A stretch of 5,929 nucleotides of DNA. Origin: Oscillospiraceae bacterium (GTDB lineage Bacteria; Bacillota; Clostridia; UBA1381). The number at the start of each line of letters is the position of its first letter. Position 1 is the first letter of the stretch. The stretch spans positions 1 through 5,929 of the forward strand of contig JAFLUR010000148.1 of NCBI GenBank assembly GCA_022508725.1, given 5' to 3'. This document shows positions 4,153 through 5,929 of the stretch, in pieces. Position numbers and translations under genes: made by a program. The notes beneath the pieces are model-generated. The model was given only the letters and a program-made list of their open reading frames with translations. It did no database searches and was not told the DNA's origin.

Positions 4153-5929
4153 ATGACTTTAGATGAGCTTACGGCGGGTGAGAGCGCCGTTATAAAAACA
4201 GTCGGAGGAGAGGGTGCACTCAGGCAGCATTTCTTGGATATGGGATTGATACCGAATACCATGGTCACATTGGTAAAATTTGCGCCTATGGGAGATCCGA
4301 TGGAATTTAAGATATACGGATATGAGCTTACACTTCGCAAGGCCGATGCCAATAAAATCGAAGTTGAAAAAACCGATCCGGATACACAAGATAAACAATA
4401 CAATAAACAATACGGTGAAAACAAAAAACGCAGCAAGCGTATTATGCACCCGGGTTTGGGCGAGGGCGGAAAATATCATGTAAAATCGGATGAAGACGCT
4501 CTTCCCAAAAATGAAACGATAACTTTTGCATTGGCGGGAAATCAGAACAGCGGAAAGACCACCTTATTCAATTGTCTTACCGGTGCAAATCAACGTGTGG
4601 GTAATTTTCCCGGAGTAACGGTTGACAGAAAAGACGGCGTTATAAAGGGATTTCCCGGAACTCTTATAACGGATCTGCCCGGAATTTATTCGATGTCGCC
4701 GTATACGAATGAAGAAATTGTAACGAGGGAATATATTTTAAATGAAAAGCCGAAAGGTATCATAAATATACTGGATGCAACAAATATCGAAAGAAATTTA
4801 TATCTTACAATGCAGCTTATGGAATTGGATATACCTATGGTTGTCGCGCTTAATATGATGGATGAGGTTCGCGAGAACGGAGGATCGATATACATAAATG
4901 AGCTGGAGGAAAGACTGGGAGTACCTGTCGTACCGATTTCCGCGGCAAAAAATGAGGGCATAAAGGAGCTTGTAGATCATGCAATGCATATTGCGAAATA
5001 TAAAGAGCGCCCCGGGAGAATAGATTTTTGCGGAGAGGGCAGGAACGGAGGGGCTGTTCACAGGTGTATACACAGTATTATGCACTTGATAGAAAACAAA
5101 CACGGTGATATTCCCATACGTTTCGCGGCAACAAAGCTTGCCGAGGGAGATACGATCATACGCAAAAGTCTTAATCTGAAAAAGAATGAATCGGATATGC
5201 TTGAAAATATAATTTCGCAGATGGAAACGGAAAGCGGAATGGACAGGGCGTCTGCCGTTGCGGATATGCGTTTCGGTTTTATACATAATATCTGCGGCGA
5301 AACGGTCGTAAGACCCAAGGAAAGCAAGGAACGGATAAGGAGTGAAAGGATCGATCGTATTTTAACGGGCAAATATACCGCCATACCGGCATTTATCGTT
5401 ATTATGGGACTTATATTCTTTCTGACCTTTAATGTTATCGGAAAACTGCTTTCAGACCGGCTTGAAGCCGGAATAGAACTTATAACGAATTTGGCATCCG
5501 AGGCGCTGGAATACGTTCATGTAAATCCCGTAATTCATTCGCTCATTATTGACGGTATATTTGAGGGAGTGGGAAGTGTATTGAGCTTTCTGCCCGTTAT
5601 AGTAACGCTGTTCTTCTTTCTTTCGATGCTTGAGGACAGCGGATATATGGCGAGAATTGCGTTTATTATGGATCGCCTGCTGAGAAAAATAGGTCTGTCG
5701 GGAAGAAGTATCGTTCCGATGCTTATAGGCTTCGGCTGTACCGTACCCGGAGTAATGGCAAGCAGGACCCTTTCATCGGAACGTGACAGAAAGATGACAA
5801 TACTGCTTACACCCTTTATGAGTTGTTCGGCAAAGCTTCCCGTGTACGGCTTTTTTACATCGATTTTTTTTCCGGAACATGCGGCGGCGGTAATGATAGG
5901 ATTATATTTTACGGGTATAATTATGGGAA
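4153..5929 (+). CDS. feoB: Ferrous iron transporter, FeoA-FeoB fusion (3' end outside window)
   Basis: Open from ATG 4153-4155 to the right edge: 592 whole codons without a stop. It is a membrane Fe(II) transporter with a cytoplasmic GTPase. Residues 1-75 are a FeoA domain (LTAGESAVIKTV, LRQHFLDMGLIPNTMV, LTLRKADANKIEV). A polar linker follows (about 76-120, with NKQYGENKKRSKR). The FeoB G domain has G1 GNQNSGKTT (129-137), G2 around T156, G3 DLPG (174-177), G4 NMMD (234-237) and G5 SAA (263-265). A helical GDI-like region reaches about 400. Membrane segments start near 409; SGYMARIAF (496-504), GFGCTVPGVMASRTL (526-540) and LLTPFMSCSAKLPVY (551-565) are the conserved pore motifs. GAGGTGG at 4137-4143 supports the start. 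Most bacteria encode FeoA separately; N-terminal fusions occur in some anaerobes. The missing end should hold the last membrane helices. Confidence 0.95.
   Translation, partial: MTLDELTAGESAVIKTVGGEGALRQHFLDMGLIPNTMVTLVKFAPMGDPMEFKIYGYELTLRKADANKIEVEKTDPDTQDKQYNKQYGENKKRSKRIMHPGLGEGGKYHVKSDEDALPKNETITFALAGNQNSGKTTLFNCLTGANQRVGNFPGVTVDRKDGVIKGFPGTLITDLPGIYSMSPYTNEEIVTREYILNEKPKGIINILDATNIERNLYLTMQLMELDIPMVVALNMMDEVRENGGSIYINELEERLGVPVVPISAAKNEGIKELVDHAMHIAKYKERPGRIDFCGEGRNGGAVHRCIHSIMHLIENKHGDIPIRFAATKLAEGDTIIRKSLNLKKNESDMLENIISQMETESGMDRASAVADMRFGFIHNICGETVVRPKESKERIRSERIDRILTGKYTAIPAFIVIMGLIFFLTFNVIGKLLSDRLEAGIELITNLASEALEYVHVNPVIHSLIIDGIFEGVGSVLSFLPVIVTLFFFLSMLEDSGYMARIAFIMDRLLRKIGLSGRSIVPMLIGFGCTVPGVMASRTLSSERDRKMTILLTPFMSCSAKLPVYGFFTSIFFPEHAAAVMIGLYFTGIIMG

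Noticed and set aside
4798..5286. Long minus-strand open frame (162 codons) opposite feoB.
   Set aside because: It is antisense to the conserved FeoB G domain and helical region, with no family features.
1..5929. CRISPR arrays, tRNA or rRNA genes, and insertion sequences with terminal repeats.
   Set aside because: No spaced direct repeats, no tRNA-like cloverleaf and no transposase other than the serine recombinase were seen on either strand.

Overview
The window looks like a piece of chromosome from a low-GC, endospore-forming Firmicute, most likely a member of the Clostridia. The evidence is a cotJ spore-coat operon, a FeoA-FeoB fusion protein, AT-rich intergenic DNA, strong AGGAGG-type ribosome binding sites and ATA/AAA-rich codon use. 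No species can be named from the sequence alone.

Layout, left to right. (1) Positions 1-1334, plus strand: the end of rmlA (glucose-1-phosphate thymidylyltransferase) and a complete rmlB (dTDP-glucose 4,6-dehydratase), closed by a strong intrinsic terminator. (2) Positions 1335-3241, plus strand: a non-coding leader, a 63-residue protein of unknown function and a 475-residue large serine recombinase, ending 18 bp before the next homology begins. (3) Positions 3242-3913, minus strand: a spore-coat operon cotJA-cotJB-cotJC with very tight spacing. cotJC is broken: only its first 34 codons match the family, and the match stops just beside the 3' end of the recombinase gene. (4) Positions 3914-4152: a divergent intergenic region holding a perfect 19-bp inverted repeat. 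(5) Positions 4153-5929, plus strand: a ferrous iron transporter with FeoA fused in front of FeoB, running off the right edge.

The main observation is that a site-specific serine recombinase gene abuts a spore-coat gene cut at the codon just before the expected first metal-ligand glutamate of the CotJC manganese-catalase-like fold. This is the arrangement expected at one end of an element integrated into cotJC. It resembles the skin element in sigK and SPbeta in spsM of Bacillus subtilis, where a serine recombinase excises the element during sporulation and rebuilds the gene. The missing part of cotJC is not in this window, so the element's other end must lie left of position 1 if it is intact, and the rml genes would then be inside the element. 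Whether the gene is restored during sporulation or is simply dead cannot be decided from this window. The 63-residue protein directly upstream of the recombinase is a candidate directionality factor by position only.
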